A stretch of DNA of 64,000 nt from Bacteroidota bacterium (GCA_009773515.1 WSXX01000020.1:1-64000); one strand, 5' to 3'; positions 53,903 to 62,520 are shown, counted from the first letter of the stretch. Numbers and translations: made by a program. Notes: generated from the letters alone by a model not told the origin.

Positions 53903-55126
53903 TCAGATCGAAGAGGTTTCCTTCACATCAAGTGCGTCGCGCAAGCCGTTGCCAATCATCATAAACGCAAGTACAAGAATCATAATACAAAGTCCGGGCA
54001 AAATAGCCAGCCAGGGATTGTCGAGAATGATGTAAGCATAATTTTCCTTGATCATTGTTCCCCATGAGGGCATTGGAGGTTGAACGCCAATGCCGAGAAA
54101 GCTTAATCCTGCTTCAATTAGAATGGCTGATGCAAAATTGGCCGCTGAAATTACAATCACAGGACCCATTGTGTTCGGAAGAATGTGGCGGAGTATAATT
54201 CTGCTGCTTTTGTAACCCAGCGCCTTCGCGGCTTCTACAAATTCTTTTTCCCTGATGCTAAGTATCTGACCGCGCACAACTCTGGCAACTTCAACCCACA
54301 TGGTAAGGCCCACAGCAATAAAAACCTGCCAGAAACCTTTGCCAAGTGCAAATGTTATGGCAATTACCAGCAGCAAGGTGGGAATTGACCAGATGACGTT
54401 GATAAACCATATGATCAGATTATCAACCCAGCCTCTGAAAAATCCTGATAAAGCGCCGAGCAGAATCCCGAGTATGAGAGAAATTATTACAGAAATAAAT
54501 CCCACCGACAAACTTACCCGGGCTCCAATCATTAACTGACTCATCATGTCTCTGCCGAATCTGTCTGTTCCAAGCCAGTAACGCTGTGGTTTAATGTGCG
54601 ATTTTGTAATAATTTGTTTGAGCTTTTCATTATCCCGCTCAATGGTACGGCCATTTAAATCAGTCTGGGGTAAAGAAGATGAATTTATGTTGTCCAGTCC
54701 CGGCAAGGCATAAACAACATCATAAATCCAGAAAGAAAAAGCCAGAGGTAATTCTGTTTGTGCTGTTTCATATGCAGTGACTACCAGGCTGTCGCCCGAA
54801 AATTTCCATGATGAAACAGGAATTTTCCGGTACTGGCTTCTGCAACCATAAAGCCATCTGTCAATAACACCACAATCCGGTTTTTCCTGATTTTCAGCAA
54901 TTTTCAGCATATGAACTTTAAATCCGGGTTTGCGGGCTGCAATTTCGAGATGCTGTTCATTTGCATATGGCGACTTGTCGGGCGTTATCAGATATCCTGC
55001 AATAGCAATAAAAAAAGCAATTGCTGTAATGTACAGCGAAATCAAAGCCGGTTTATTTCTGACCAGCTTTTTGATTGCTTTCTGATTAAGTGATCCTTCG
55101 CGGATGAATTTTATTTTTAATAGCAA
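53903..55126 (-). CDS. ABC transporter permease, DppC/OppC type
   Basis: A 407-residue inner-membrane permease, longer than the usual about 300. TM1 (ISLYITAIAFFIAIAGYLI) is followed by an unusual about 140-residue periplasmic segment with C-x12 cysteines (EKPDCGVIDRWLYGC) before the family motif RYWLGTDRFGRDMMSQL. Five further helices and the EAA loop EAAKALGYKSSRIILRHILPN complete a DppC-type protein. No binding protein, ATPase or partner permease is adjacent, so its transporter partners lie elsewhere. It follows the AIM24 gene on the same strand. Confidence 0.88.
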   Translation of the reverse strand: MLLKIKFIREGSLNQKAIKKLVRNKPALISLYITAIAFFIAIAGYLITPDKSPYANEQHLEIAARKPGFKVHMLKIAENQEKPDCGVIDRWLYGCRSQYRKIPVSSWKFSGDSLVVTAYETAQTELPLAFSFWIYDVVYALPGLDNINSSSLPQTDLNGRTIERDNEKLKQIITKSHIKPQRYWLGTDRFGRDMMSQLMIGARVSLSVGFISVIISLILGILLGALSGFFRGWVDNLIIWFINVIWSIPTLLLVIAITFALGKGFWQVFIAVGLTMWVEVARVVRGQILSIREKEFVEAAKALGYKSSRIILRHILPNTMGPVIVISAANFASAILIEAGLSFLGIGVQPPMPSWGTMIKENYAYIILDNPWLAILPGLCIMILVLAFMMIGNGLRDALDVKETSSI

Positions 55127-55171
55127 AGTCTCTGGTATTAATTTGTGATGAACCTGAAGTTTAAAATGTGA

Positions 55172-55942
55172 TCAGAACTTCCTGTCACCACCAAGAATAC
55201 CTCCGAGAATTGCACCTCCAACACCACCGATGCCAGTACTTTCATCGCGGTTAGTGCGTGTAGCGGCAGAAATTCTGTCGGCCAGACGCGAAAATGGTAA
55301 GCTTTGCAGATATACAAGCCCGGGGCCTGTAAGTTTAACAAGGAATAAACCTTCGCCACCAAAAAGAGCATTTTTAAAACCCCCGACAAACCGGATGTCA
55401 TAGTCAACAGAAGGGTGCATTGCCACCAGGCAACCGGTATCAACATTCAGGATTTCACCGTGCTTTAATTCGCGCTGAACAATGGTTCCTCCGGCATGCA
55501 CAAATGCAAGTCCATTACCGCTCAGTCGTTGCAGAATAAAACCTTCACCACCGAAAAGTCCGGCGCCTATCTTTTTTGTGAAAGCAATATCGATGTCGAT
55601 GCCTCTTGCAGCGCAAAGGAAGGAGTCTTTCTGACAGATAAATTCTCCTCCGAGTTTATCGAGCTCCAGCGGAATGATTTTTCCCGGATAGGGTGCCGCA
55701 AATGCGACTTTTCGTTTGTAAGAATCGTTGTTCAGGAAGGTGGTAATAAAAAAACCGTCGCCGGTAAGCATGCGTTTAAATCCTTTGAAGAGTCCGCCAC
55801 CCGTGGATGTCTGCATCTCAATCCCCTGATCCATAAACATCATGGCACCAACTTCAGCTCTTACACCTTCCGAAGGATCGAGTTCAACTTCAACCAGTTG
55901 CATATCGTCGCCGTAAATTTTGTAATCAATTATGTCGCTCAT
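55172..55942 (-). CDS. AIM24-family protein (TIGR00266)
   Basis: A 256-residue protein of the AIM24/TIGR00266 family, of unknown function (the yeast Aim24 is mitochondrial). It starts at ATG 55942; the frame continues upstream, but a -7 promoter box lies there. Typical features are YGDDMQLVEVELDPSEGVRAE, MMFMDQGIEMQTSTGGGLFKGFKRML, and a repeated glycine pattern (GEGFILQRLSGNGLAFVHAGG). The C-terminus GGVGGAILGGILGGDRKF is glycine-rich. It is followed by the ABC permease 45 bp downstream. Confidence 0.88.
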   Translation of the reverse strand: MSDIIDYKIYGDDMQLVEVELDPSEGVRAEVGAMMFMDQGIEMQTSTGGGLFKGFKRMLTGDGFFITTFLNNDSYKRKVAFAAPYPGKIIPLELDKLGGEFICQKDSFLCAARGIDIDIAFTKKIGAGLFGGEGFILQRLSGNGLAFVHAGGTIVQRELKHGEILNVDTGCLVAMHPSVDYDIRFVGGFKNALFGGEGLFLVKLTGPGLVYLQSLPFSRLADRISAATRTNRDESTGIGGVGGAILGGILGGDRKF

Positions 55943-55974
55943 GGGGTTGTATTTTTTAGAATGGTTATGGAGGA

Positions 55975-55982
55975 CAAATTTA
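55975..55982 (-). promoter_or_regulatory. Promoter -7 box for the AIM24 gene
   Basis: On the minus strand TAAATTTG matches TAnnTTTG, 33 bp before ATG 55942. Confidence 0.45.
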
Positions 55983-56050
55983 ACAAGAAATGCCGGCCTG
56001 TTTAAAAAAAATCCTTCTTGAAAAGTTTTTATTAATTGAAGAAAAAGTAT

Positions 56051-56058
56051 TATTTTTG
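56051..56058 (+). promoter_or_regulatory. Promoter -7 box for tRNA-His
   Basis: TATTTTTG matches TAnnTTTG, 18 bp before the tRNA 5' end. Confidence 0.45.
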
Positions 56059-56075
56059 CAGTCCCAATTAACACG

Positions 56076-56149
56076 GTGGTTTTAGCTCAGTTGGTTAGAG
56101 CGTCTGATTGTGGTTCAGAAGGTCGCGGGTTCGAGCCCCGTATCCCACC
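56076..56149 (+). tRNA. tRNA-His (GTG anticodon)
   Basis: The cloverleaf reads: D arm gctc/gagc, anticodon stem tctga/tcaga with loop ttgtggt giving anticodon GTG, T stem gcggg/cccgt with loop ttcgagc. A G at 56075 can serve as the G-1 typical of tRNA-His opposite C73. CCA is not encoded. The acceptor stem (gtggttt / atcccac) has mismatches at pairs 5-68 (T-C) and 6-67 (T-T), which is unusual. A terminator follows. Confidence 0.9.
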
Positions 56150-56159
56150 CGAAAATTTA

Positions 56160-56187
56160 AGATCGGCTTATGCCGGTCTTTTTTTTT
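56160..56187 (+). terminator. Terminator of tRNA-His
   Basis: The stem agatcggc / gccggtct (one T-G pair) with loop ttat is followed by a run of Ts. Confidence 0.9.
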
Positions 56188-56189
56188 GG

Positions 56190-56259
56190 ATTGCAAAGAC
56201 GCAAAGATTTTTTGCCACAAAGGCTCCAAGGCACTAAGGAGCACAAAGATTTGGAGATG
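56190..56259. repeat. gccacaaaggc-type intergenic repeat, copy 1
   Basis: ttgcaaagacgcaaagattttttgccac then aaaggctccaaggcactaagg and agcacaaag form a degenerate run of cacaaagg/caaggc units. A similar block lies at 63136-63176. Confidence 0.65.
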
Positions 56260-56314
56260 TTCTCTGGATTAGTGATCATTACAAGCACTTATGTTAATTA
56301 TTTCATAAAATCTT

Positions 56315-56343
56315 TACATTTGTTCACCTAATGCTTATTTTTG
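56315..56343 (+). promoter_or_regulatory. Two alternative -7 boxes upstream of the HYC_CC_PP gene
   Basis: TACATTTG at 56315-56322 and TATTTTTG at 56336-56343 both match TAnnTTTG. The second overlaps the in-frame TTG at 56341 and supports the GTG start at 56359. Confidence 0.4.
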
Positions 56344-56358
56344 TCAAAAATATTAAAG

Positions 56359-56814
56359 GTGAAGTTTCTTAAAAACATAGCTGTACTGATAGTTCTGGTT
56401 GCTTTTCTGGTGCCGGCTTCAGGTATTATGGTGTTTCTGCACCATTGCAGTGCTATGGAAACCACTGAAATGAGTCTGGATGGATCAAATTCATGCTGCA
56501 GTGAACCTGTAAGTCTTTTCAAGGCCATTGAGCACAGTGGATGTGCCATCTCTCACGAAGGAAATTGCACCCATCATACTTTCATTACCAAACAAACCTG
56601 CTGTGAAGATTCCCGTCTATTCGTAAAGATTGATGCAAATTATCTCTCATCAGTATTTAAAGTACTTCAGCCAGATGTTGCTATACTGGCACTTTTTAAT
56701 AATGCAGAATTATACACTGTTCTGCTTGCAGGAGCTTTATCGGGAATTTCAACCGATTCACCGGATCCACCCGGGCGCGACCTGTTGCTTATAACTTCCT
56801 CTTTTCGTTTATGA
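56359..56814 (+). CDS. HYC_CC_PP-family exported protein
   Basis: A 151-residue protein with a GTG start at 56359 (the frame also has a TTG at 56341). The N-terminal helix (LKNIAVLIVLVAFLVPASG) looks like a signal or membrane anchor. Cysteine/histidine motifs follow: LHHCSAM, SNSCCSEP, HEGNCTHHTF, KQTCCEDS, and a C-terminal DPPGRDLLL. These define the HYC_CC_PP family, which occurs with TonB receptors and metal-related genes. Metal binding is likely. It is 91 bp upstream of the receptor gene. Confidence 0.8.
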   Translation: MKFLKNIAVLIVLVAFLVPASGIMVFLHHCSAMETTEMSLDGSNSCCSEPVSLFKAIEHSGCAISHEGNCTHHTFITKQTCCEDSRLFVKIDANYLSSVFKVLQPDVAILALFNNAELYTVLLAGALSGISTDSPDPPGRDLLLITSSFRL

Positions 56815-56905
56815 TTTGCAGTTTTTGATCAGTCAGGCACGGATATCTCCGCTTGCCTGAATCAACTTTGGCTGCACTTACTCATACAAACGAAGAAAAA
56901 AACTC

Positions 56906-59137
56906 ATGAAATTCAGATTAATTGCTGCATGTATCTTCATGCTGGCGAGCGGATTAGCCGGACTTTCCGCACAAAATTCCATATCCGGTAAAATTACCGA
57001 ACGCGATGGCAATGGTAAACTAATGCCTTTGCCTTATGCAAATGTTCACTGGCTGGGCACTCAACAAGGAGCTGTTGCCGATGAAACCGGGAATTTTAAA
57101 CTAAAACGCGATTCTAAAGGTCAGGCGAGATTAGTTGTTAGTTATGTTGGCTATATCAACGATACCATTGTAGTTTCCGGCAGACAGTCTATAGTGAATG
57201 TTACCCTTTTGCAGGGATCTGAACTTGGTCAGGTTGAAATCAGGGAACGGATGGCCGGTAGCTTTATTTCAACTTTAAAGCCCATAAAAACTGAGGTTAT
57301 CACCACTGCCGGACTTCAAAAGCTGGCTTGCTGCAACCTTTCGGAAAGCTTTGAAAACAATGCTACTGTTGATGTTGGATTTTCAGATGCTGTCACAGGC
57401 GCGCGTCAGATTCAAATGCTTGGCCTTGCAGGAATATACAGTCAGCTGATGGTTGAAAATATCCCTTTTACCCGCGGACTTGGAGCTGCTTTCGGACTTA
57501 TGTACATCCCCGGAACGTGGATGGAATCCATTCAGATTTCCAAAGGAGCATCTTCGGTTGTGAATGGGTATGAATCTACCACCGGTCAGATCAATGCCGA
57601 GTTCAGGAAGCCCTGGAATACCGATAAATTTTTCCTGAATGCATATGCGAACCACGAAGGCCGTTTCGAAGTTAATGCACATGCATCTCATATTCTGAAG
57701 GAAGATGTGCTGAGTACCATGGTTCTGGCGCACGCTTCCACGCAGGTGGGACGAATTGACATGAACAAAGATGGTTTTCTGGATCAGCCGCTTACCCGTC
57801 AGATCAACTTTTCGAACCGCTGGAGCTATGAGAAACACGGGAAAACTGAATCAAAATTTGGTTTGAGTTTCCTGATGGATGAACGCGAAGGTGGTCAATT
57901 GACGAAACTGAGCAGCAAAGAAGCGGAGGAAAACGGCAATTACGTAATGAAGTTGGTTACCCGCCGTGCTCAGATTTATGACAAAACCGGATTTATCTTT
58001 AACAGTGTTCCAAACACCAGTTTAGGGTTGATCTTCAGTGGTTTGTATCATGAGCAGGAGTCGGTTTTCGGACGAACTGATTATAATGCACGTCAACTTG
58101 GTTTTTATGGAAATGCAATTTTTCAGTCGCAGATCGGAAATGAGGCACACATCTATAATGCAGGGGTTAGTTTGATGTATGATGATTTTGATGAAGCCTA
58201 TGGCGATACAACCTTCAACCGTATTGAATCGGTGCCCGGCGTTTTTGCCCAGTACACCTACAATCCAAGTGAGAAACTCAGCATTATTGCAGGCATCAGA
58301 GCAGATCATCACAATAAATTCGGAACCATAGTAACACCGCGTTTCCATTTTAAAGTAAATGTCTTTGAAAAAACTGTACTCCGGGGTTCGGCTGGTAAAG
58401 GGTTTAGAAGTGCTTCAGTGCTTTCTGAAAATATCGGAATGCTGGTGAGTGCCAGACAATTGGTGTTCAGAGAAGATTTTAAAATGGAAGAAGCATGGAA
58501 TTATGGCATTAATCTTACTCATACCATCGCACTAAGCGAAGATCGCGATATGGTTTTGTCTGCAGACTTTTACCACACTGATTTTATCAATCAGATCATT
58601 ATTGATCTTGATCAGGCATTTGATCGCATCGAAATCTACAATCTCGACGGGAAGTCTTACTCCAATAGTTTTCAGGTGAATGCCGAAGTTGGATTGTTTG
58701 AAGGTTTTGATTTTACAGCTGCTTATCGTCTGAACGATGTAAGGGTTACAACTGCCGGGGAACTGCGTGTCCGTCCGCTGGTGAGCAGGCACAAAGGCTT
58801 GTTTACCATGTCGTACGCCACCCGTTTCGAAAAGTGGAAATTTGATTTTACCAGTCAGTACAATGGACGAACAAGGTTGCCGCTGGGTGTGCCTCATCTT
58901 GAACATGCCGGATACGGTGAATATTCTCCGGATTACATTACCATTCATGCACAGATTACCCGTAAGTTTAAGAACTGGGATGTTTATCTGGGTGGTGAGA
59001 ATCTGACCAATTTCATGCAGCATCATCCGGTTTTGCAACCCGATAGCCCGTTTGAATCTGGTTTTGATGCAGGTATGATCTGGGGGCCGTTGACCGGGAG
59101 GATGGTTTATGCGGGGTTTCGGTACTCTATTCAGTGA
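56906..59137 (+). CDS. TonB-dependent receptor, probably for metal or metal chelate
   Basis: A 743-residue outer-membrane transporter. A signal peptide (IAACIFMLASGLAGLSAQ) precedes a carboxypeptidase-regulatory-like domain (ISGKITERDGNGKLMPLPYANVH to VNVTLLQGSELG), a plug domain (IKTEVITTAGLQKLACCNLSESFENN, RQIQMLGLAGIYSQ, ISKGASSVVNGYESTTGQIN) and a barrel ending GRMVYAGFRYSIQ. The CC in the plug is unusual. Position between HYC_CC_PP and HMA genes suggests copper or another soft metal as cargo; the ligand cannot be read from sequence. Confidence 0.92.
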   Translation: MKFRLIAACIFMLASGLAGLSAQNSISGKITERDGNGKLMPLPYANVHWLGTQQGAVADETGNFKLKRDSKGQARLVVSYVGYINDTIVVSGRQSIVNVTLLQGSELGQVEIRERMAGSFISTLKPIKTEVITTAGLQKLACCNLSESFENNATVDVGFSDAVTGARQIQMLGLAGIYSQLMVENIPFTRGLGAAFGLMYIPGTWMESIQISKGASSVVNGYESTTGQINAEFRKPWNTDKFFLNAYANHEGRFEVNAHASHILKEDVLSTMVLAHASTQVGRIDMNKDGFLDQPLTRQINFSNRWSYEKHGKTESKFGLSFLMDEREGGQLTKLSSKEAEENGNYVMKLVTRRAQIYDKTGFIFNSVPNTSLGLIFSGLYHEQESVFGRTDYNARQLGFYGNAIFQSQIGNEAHIYNAGVSLMYDDFDEAYGDTTFNRIESVPGVFAQYTYNPSEKLSIIAGIRADHHNKFGTIVTPRFHFKVNVFEKTVLRGSAGKGFRSASVLSENIGMLVSARQLVFREDFKMEEAWNYGINLTHTIALSEDRDMVLSADFYHTDFINQIIIDLDQAFDRIEIYNLDGKSYSNSFQVNAEVGLFEGFDFTAAYRLNDVRVTTAGELRVRPLVSRHKGLFTMSYATRFEKWKFDFTSQYNGRTRLPLGVPHLEHAGYGEYSPDYITIHAQITRKFKNWDVYLGGENLTNFMQHHPVLQPDSPFESGFDAGMIWGPLTGRMVYAGFRYSIQ

Positions 59138-59315
59138 TTTCGGATTGCGGATTTCGGATTTCTAATTTCTAATTTCTAATTTCTAATTTCTAAACCTCTG
59201 ACATCTGACATCTGACATCTGACCTCTCTCGTTATCTCTTCGAGCTCCCGAGACAAGCGACTTCTGACTTCCGACCTCTGATCTCAAATTTAAAAACCCA
59301 TTAAAAACTCATAAA
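59138..59315. repeat. Heptanucleotide tandem repeats
   Basis: Three 7-bp motifs in a row: gatttcg-type units (59136-59160), five perfect tttctaa units (59159-59193) and almost four tctgaca units (59197-59224), followed by ctctgatc-type remnants. The spacer otherwise only leads to the HMA gene. Confidence 0.8.
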
Positions 59316-59690
59316 ATGAAAAAAGTAAAAATGATTATGGCGGCTGTATTTGCTGCATTGATGTTTACAGGTACGAATGCACAAACTCCAAAAAGTGTTG
59401 AGATTGAGATTAAAGTTTCTTCACAGTGTAGTATGTGCAAGGAAAATATTGAAAAGGCACTGGCTTTTGAAAAAGGGGTTACAAAAGCCAATGTTGATCT
59501 TGATAAGGATGTTGTAGTTCTTAGCTATAAACCGGCTAAGACAACGCCTGAAAAAATCAGAACCGCGATTTCAAAAGCCGGTTATGATGCTGATGATGTT
59601 CCAGCAGATGCCAAAGCTTATGCGAACCTTCCTGATTGCTGCAAAAAGCCGGCTGACAGGGAGTTTGATCACAGTGGTCATGATCACTAG
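59316..59690 (+). CDS. Exported heavy-metal-associated (HMA) domain protein
   Basis: A 124-residue protein with a signal peptide (IMAAVFAALMFTGTNAQ). The HMA fold has the CxxC site SSQCSMCKENIEKAL and the rest of the ferredoxin-like fold, VTKANVDLDKDVVVLSY and IRTAISKAGYDADDV. The C-terminus CCKKPADREFDHSGHDH is a second Cys/His metal site. It should bind copper or similar ions outside the inner membrane. It is the last of the HYC_CC_PP, receptor, HMA set and ends with a hairpin terminator 106 bp downstream. Confidence 0.92.
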   Translation: MKKVKMIMAAVFAALMFTGTNAQTPKSVEIEIKVSSQCSMCKENIEKALAFEKGVTKANVDLDKDVVVLSYKPAKTTPEKIRTAISKAGYDADDVPADAKAYANLPDCCKKPADREFDHSGHDH

Positions 59691-59795
59691 AATGCAGGTT
59701 GACCGAATGTTATTTCGATTTTGTCTTTCACAAAACCCGCCTTCATTGTCATACGCCGGTCAGGCATAAGTAAGATAAACGAAGTGTTAAATAAC

Positions 59796-59850
59796 AAAGC
59801 AGGAAACATTTTGCCAATAAATGGCAAGTGTTTCCAGCTTTTTAGTTTTT
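59796..59850 (+). terminator. Terminator after the HMA gene
   Basis: A long stem (ggaaaca / tgtttcc and further pairs, one bulge) with loop ataaa is followed by tttttagttttt. Confidence 0.75.
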
Positions 59851-59861
59851 GGAGGATGCAT

Positions 59862-60347
59862 TTATCTATCGGCAGGCGCGGATAGATGAGTATGCATAAT
59901 CACCCATCTACCTTCTCTCTTTTCGAGGAATCCTGTGAACCTGAGATCGGTGTATTCAATTGCTTTTTCACCCTGGATGTAATTGTACTGCAATACTTCC
60001 GAGAACCAGGCTGTTTCACAGGATGGATGAACATAAATATCTATATCACGTGCTGAGATGTAGGTGTCTTCAAACCACTTGAATTGTTCTTCAAATTTTG
60101 CCACCACAGCATCAAATCCTCTGAGCACATCGCGCCTGTCGGTTCCTATGCTGACCACTGCTGAGTCATTTGCCCACAGTTCACTGATCAGTGAAATATT
60201 TCGGGCTTCATTGGCAATAATGTATTTCTGAAGTGCCAGTTTTATAGCGGCCCTTTCTGCAACTACATCACATATGGGTTTTTCATTCCTTACACAGGAA
60301 GAGAATATCAGAACCAACAGGATCGCAAACAGATTAAATTTTTTCAT
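59862..60347 (-). CDS. NTF2-like (DUF4440-type) lipoprotein
   Basis: A 161-residue protein with a lipobox ILVLIFSSC and a SnoaL/NTF2-like alpha+beta domain: IANEARNISLISELWANDSAV, VLRGFDAVVAKFEEQFKWF and FTGFLEKREGRWVIMHTHLS. Such domains bind small molecules or act as scaffolds; no catalytic residues are evident. The role is unknown. It is monocistronic, 40 bp after the YhdH-type gene on the same strand. Confidence 0.85.
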   Translation of the reverse strand: MKKFNLFAILLVLIFSSCVRNEKPICDVVAERAAIKLALQKYIIANEARNISLISELWANDSAVVSIGTDRRDVLRGFDAVVAKFEEQFKWFEDTYISARDIDIYVHPSCETAWFSEVLQYNYIQGEKAIEYTDLRFTGFLEKREGRWVIMHTHLSAPADR

Positions 60348-60387
60348 ATTGTTGCCTTTTATGGGTTTAAAATCAACTTAAGAACAA

Positions 60388-61386
60388 TTATTCCATGTTT
60401 ACGAATACCCTCCCACGGATTTTCCCCTGAAGGATACTGTCAATATTTACAGGCAAAGCATCCATTGAAATCTCTTTGCTGATCAACTTAAGCATTGGAG
60501 GGCGCCAGTCATCGGCCAGTTTATCCCACACCAGTTTTCGCAGCTCCATATCGCAGGTGGCTGAATCAATACCCAGCAGCTTGACTCCATTGAGAATAAA
60601 CGGGTAAACGGTGGTTTGAAATTCATGGGATAAAGCATTGCCACAAACGGCTATATTTCCATGTTTCAGGCAGGCCCTGATGGAAGTTGAAAGGATATTT
60701 CCTCCGACAGTATCAATCACCCCCGCCCAGCGCGGACGGAGCAGCAGCTTTCCTGACTGGTCATCAACCTGCTCACGTCCAATGATTTCTGTGGCACCAA
60801 GACTGGTAAAGTATTCGTTTTCTTCTGTTTTGCCGGTGGCTGCAATCACATGATAGCCCGTATGCGCCAATATGTTTATTGCCAGACTTCCCAGTCCGCC
60901 TCCTGCGCCTGTAACCAGAACGGGGCCACTGGCGGGACTTTGTCCGTTCAACTCCATCTGGTAAATGGCAAGTGCGGCGGTAAATCCTGCGGTGCCGAGC
61001 ATCATGCTTTCGCGGAAGCCAAGACCTTCGGGCAATGGCATCACCCATGAAGCAGGAACCTGAATGTATTGTCCGAACCCTCCGGGGGTATTCATTCCAA
61101 GGTCGTAACCGCAAACCATCACCTGATCGCCCTTTTTTACATGCGGATCGGCAGAATAAACAACAGTACCGCAAGAGTCGATGCCAGGTGTGTGTGGGTA
61201 ATTGCGTGTGATGCCGCGGTTTCCGGTTGCCGAAAGGGCATCTTTGTAATTTAATGAGGAGTAATGGACTTTAATAAGCACTTCATTTTCAGGGAGGTTT
61301 GAAAATGGAATTTCACGAATAACCGGTTTTACGATTTTATCAGAAATCTGTTCCGCCCGAAGTGCTTTGAAAGTCTCAGGAATCAT
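60388..61386 (-). CDS. YhdH/AcuI-type NADPH-dependent quinone oxidoreductase
   Basis: A 332-residue zinc-free medium-chain reductase. ALRAEQISDKIVKPV and YSSLNYKDALSATGNRGI open the YhdH/YhfP family, and LVTGAGGGLGSLAINILAHTGY is the NADPH-binding site. In E. coli YhdH reduces acryloyl-CoA to propionyl-CoA. Conservative call: YhdH-type reductase. The ATG lies 7 bp after the stop of the thioredoxin gene on the same strand, so the two form an operon. Confidence 0.9.
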   Translation of the reverse strand: MIPETFKALRAEQISDKIVKPVIREIPFSNLPENEVLIKVHYSSLNYKDALSATGNRGITRNYPHTPGIDSCGTVVYSADPHVKKGDQVMVCGYDLGMNTPGGFGQYIQVPASWVMPLPEGLGFRESMMLGTAGFTAALAIYQMELNGQSPASGPVLVTGAGGGLGSLAINILAHTGYHVIAATGKTEENEYFTSLGATEIIGREQVDDQSGKLLLRPRWAGVIDTVGGNILSTSIRACLKHGNIAVCGNALSHEFQTTVYPFILNGVKLLGIDSATCDMELRKLVWDKLADDWRPPMLKLISKEISMDALPVNIDSILQGKIRGRVFVNME

Positions 61387-61392
61387 TTTGCT

Positions 61393-61950
61393 TTATCTTT
61401 TGGTTTGTGAATATTCACCCCATGTCATCTTTTTGTAATGTTCGTCTCCGTAGTAATTCAGTATTGGCAGCAGATCGTCGGCAGTTTTATAACCTTTAAG
61501 TTTGAACGTCCAGTCGCTGGCTTTGTCAAGAATGACGTATGATGGGTAGAGCTTTTCGTTTTTCAGCAAAGCAAGCGTAAGCTGGTGTGTAGATCTTGAT
61601 TTGTCGGGGTTGGGATTGATAAACTGCTGATCTTTAAAGGTCAGTGGTCCTTTTTGTTCAGCATTGAACTTTACGGAATAATATTTTTTGTTGATGTAAG
61701 AAACTACTTTCGGATCGGAGAAGGTTTCAGCGTCCATTTTCTTGCACCATCCGCACCAGTCGGTGTAGAAATCGATGAAAATCATTTTTGGCTTCTTTTT
61801 GTTCAAGGCAATTGCTTCCTCAAAGGTGATCCATTTAATGGCTTCGCCTTTTTTAGGTGTGGCAGTTGCGCTTTGTGAAAAGAGCGATGAATGTATAAAC
61901 ATAAAGGATACGGCAAGCAGAATAGCCGCGGAGAAGTTTTTTAATGTCAT
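61393..61950 (-). CDS. Exported thioredoxin-fold protein
   Basis: A 185-residue protein starting at ATG 61950; the frame is open to 62004, but the later start gives the signal peptide SAAILLAVSFMFIHSSLFSQ, and a -7 box lies at 61974-61981. The active site is DFYTDWCGWCKKMDAETF (CGWC), followed by DPKVVSYINKKYYSVKFNAE. It resembles the DUF255/DsbD-gamma-like group of exported disulfide reductases. It is in an operon with the YhdH-type gene. Confidence 0.9.
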   Translation of the reverse strand: MTLKNFSAAILLAVSFMFIHSSLFSQSATATPKKGEAIKWITFEEAIALNKKKPKMIFIDFYTDWCGWCKKMDAETFSDPKVVSYINKKYYSVKFNAEQKGPLTFKDQQFINPNPDKSRSTHQLTLALLKNEKLYPSYVILDKASDWTFKLKGYKTADDLLPILNYYGDEHYKKMTWGEYSQTKR

Positions 61951-61973
61951 TGAAGTGATTGTTTTTTGTTGCC

Positions 61974-61981
61974 CAAAGATA
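61974..61981 (-). promoter_or_regulatory. Promoter -7 box for the thioredoxin-YhdH operon
   Basis: On the minus strand TATCTTTG matches TAnnTTTG, 24 bp before ATG 61950. Confidence 0.5.
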
Positions 61982-62073
61982 ATGATTTTGTAATGCCGTG
62001 GCAAGGGATTACATGGAGAATAGTAAAATGATTTTGTATAAGTGAAAAGGATGTGCCGGCAGGGGTGAGGTTG

Positions 62074-62520
62074 TTAAAACTCTTTGTGTCGTTCTATCTC
62101 GCGTTTGGTGTCTTTCGACTTCAGTGTCTCGCGTTTGTCGTAGAGTTTTTTGCCTTTTGCAATGGCGATGTTAATCTTTGCAAGACCTTTTTCGTTGATG
62201 TAGAGCAGGGTTGGAATTATGGTCAGACCTTTTTCGCGGGTTTTGGAGATGATTTTTCTAAGCTCGCGTTTGTTTAGCAGTAGCTTGCGGTCGCGTTTGG
62301 GTTCATGATTGGCGTAGGTTCCAAACTTGTATTCGCTGATGTGCATGTTTTTTACGAACAGTTCATCGCCTTCAAAAGCACAATAAGCATCGGTGAGATT
62401 GGCTTTGCCATCGCGTATCGATTTTATTTCGGTACCTGTAAGCACAATCCCTGCAGTGAATTCTTCGGTGAGGAAGTATTCAAAGCCGGCTCTTTTGTTT
62501 TTGATGGAGATGTTGGTCAT
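62074..62520 (-). CDS. smpB: SsrA-binding protein
   Basis: A 148-residue RNA-binding protein that brings tmRNA to stalled ribosomes. Signatures: [52 protein letters not shown], and the basic C-terminal tail [21 protein letters not shown] that enters the mRNA channel. I chose ATG 62520 over the longer frame to 62583, because the -7 box at 62529-62536 and tandem repeats lie upstream and the family starts near MTNIS. It is monocistronic. Confidence 0.95.
   Translation of the reverse strand: MTNISIKNKRAGFEYFLTEEFTAGIVLTGTEIKSIRDGKANLTDAYCAFEGDELFVKNMHISEYKFGTYANHEPKRDRKLLLNKRELRKIISKTREKGLTIIPTLLYINEKGLAKINIAIAKGKKLYDKRETLKSKDTKREIERHKEF

Noticed and set aside
56076-56149. tRNA pseudogene
   Set aside because: The anticodon, D and T arms are intact, and promoter and terminator signals flank the gene; the acceptor mismatches are reported as an oddity instead.
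56341-56358. TTG start of the HYC_CC_PP gene at 56341
   Set aside because: It overlaps an exact -7 promoter box; the GTG at 56359 gives a normal signal-type N-terminus.
59138-59280. CRISPR array
   Set aside because: The repeat units are only seven bases with no spacers and no cas genes nearby.
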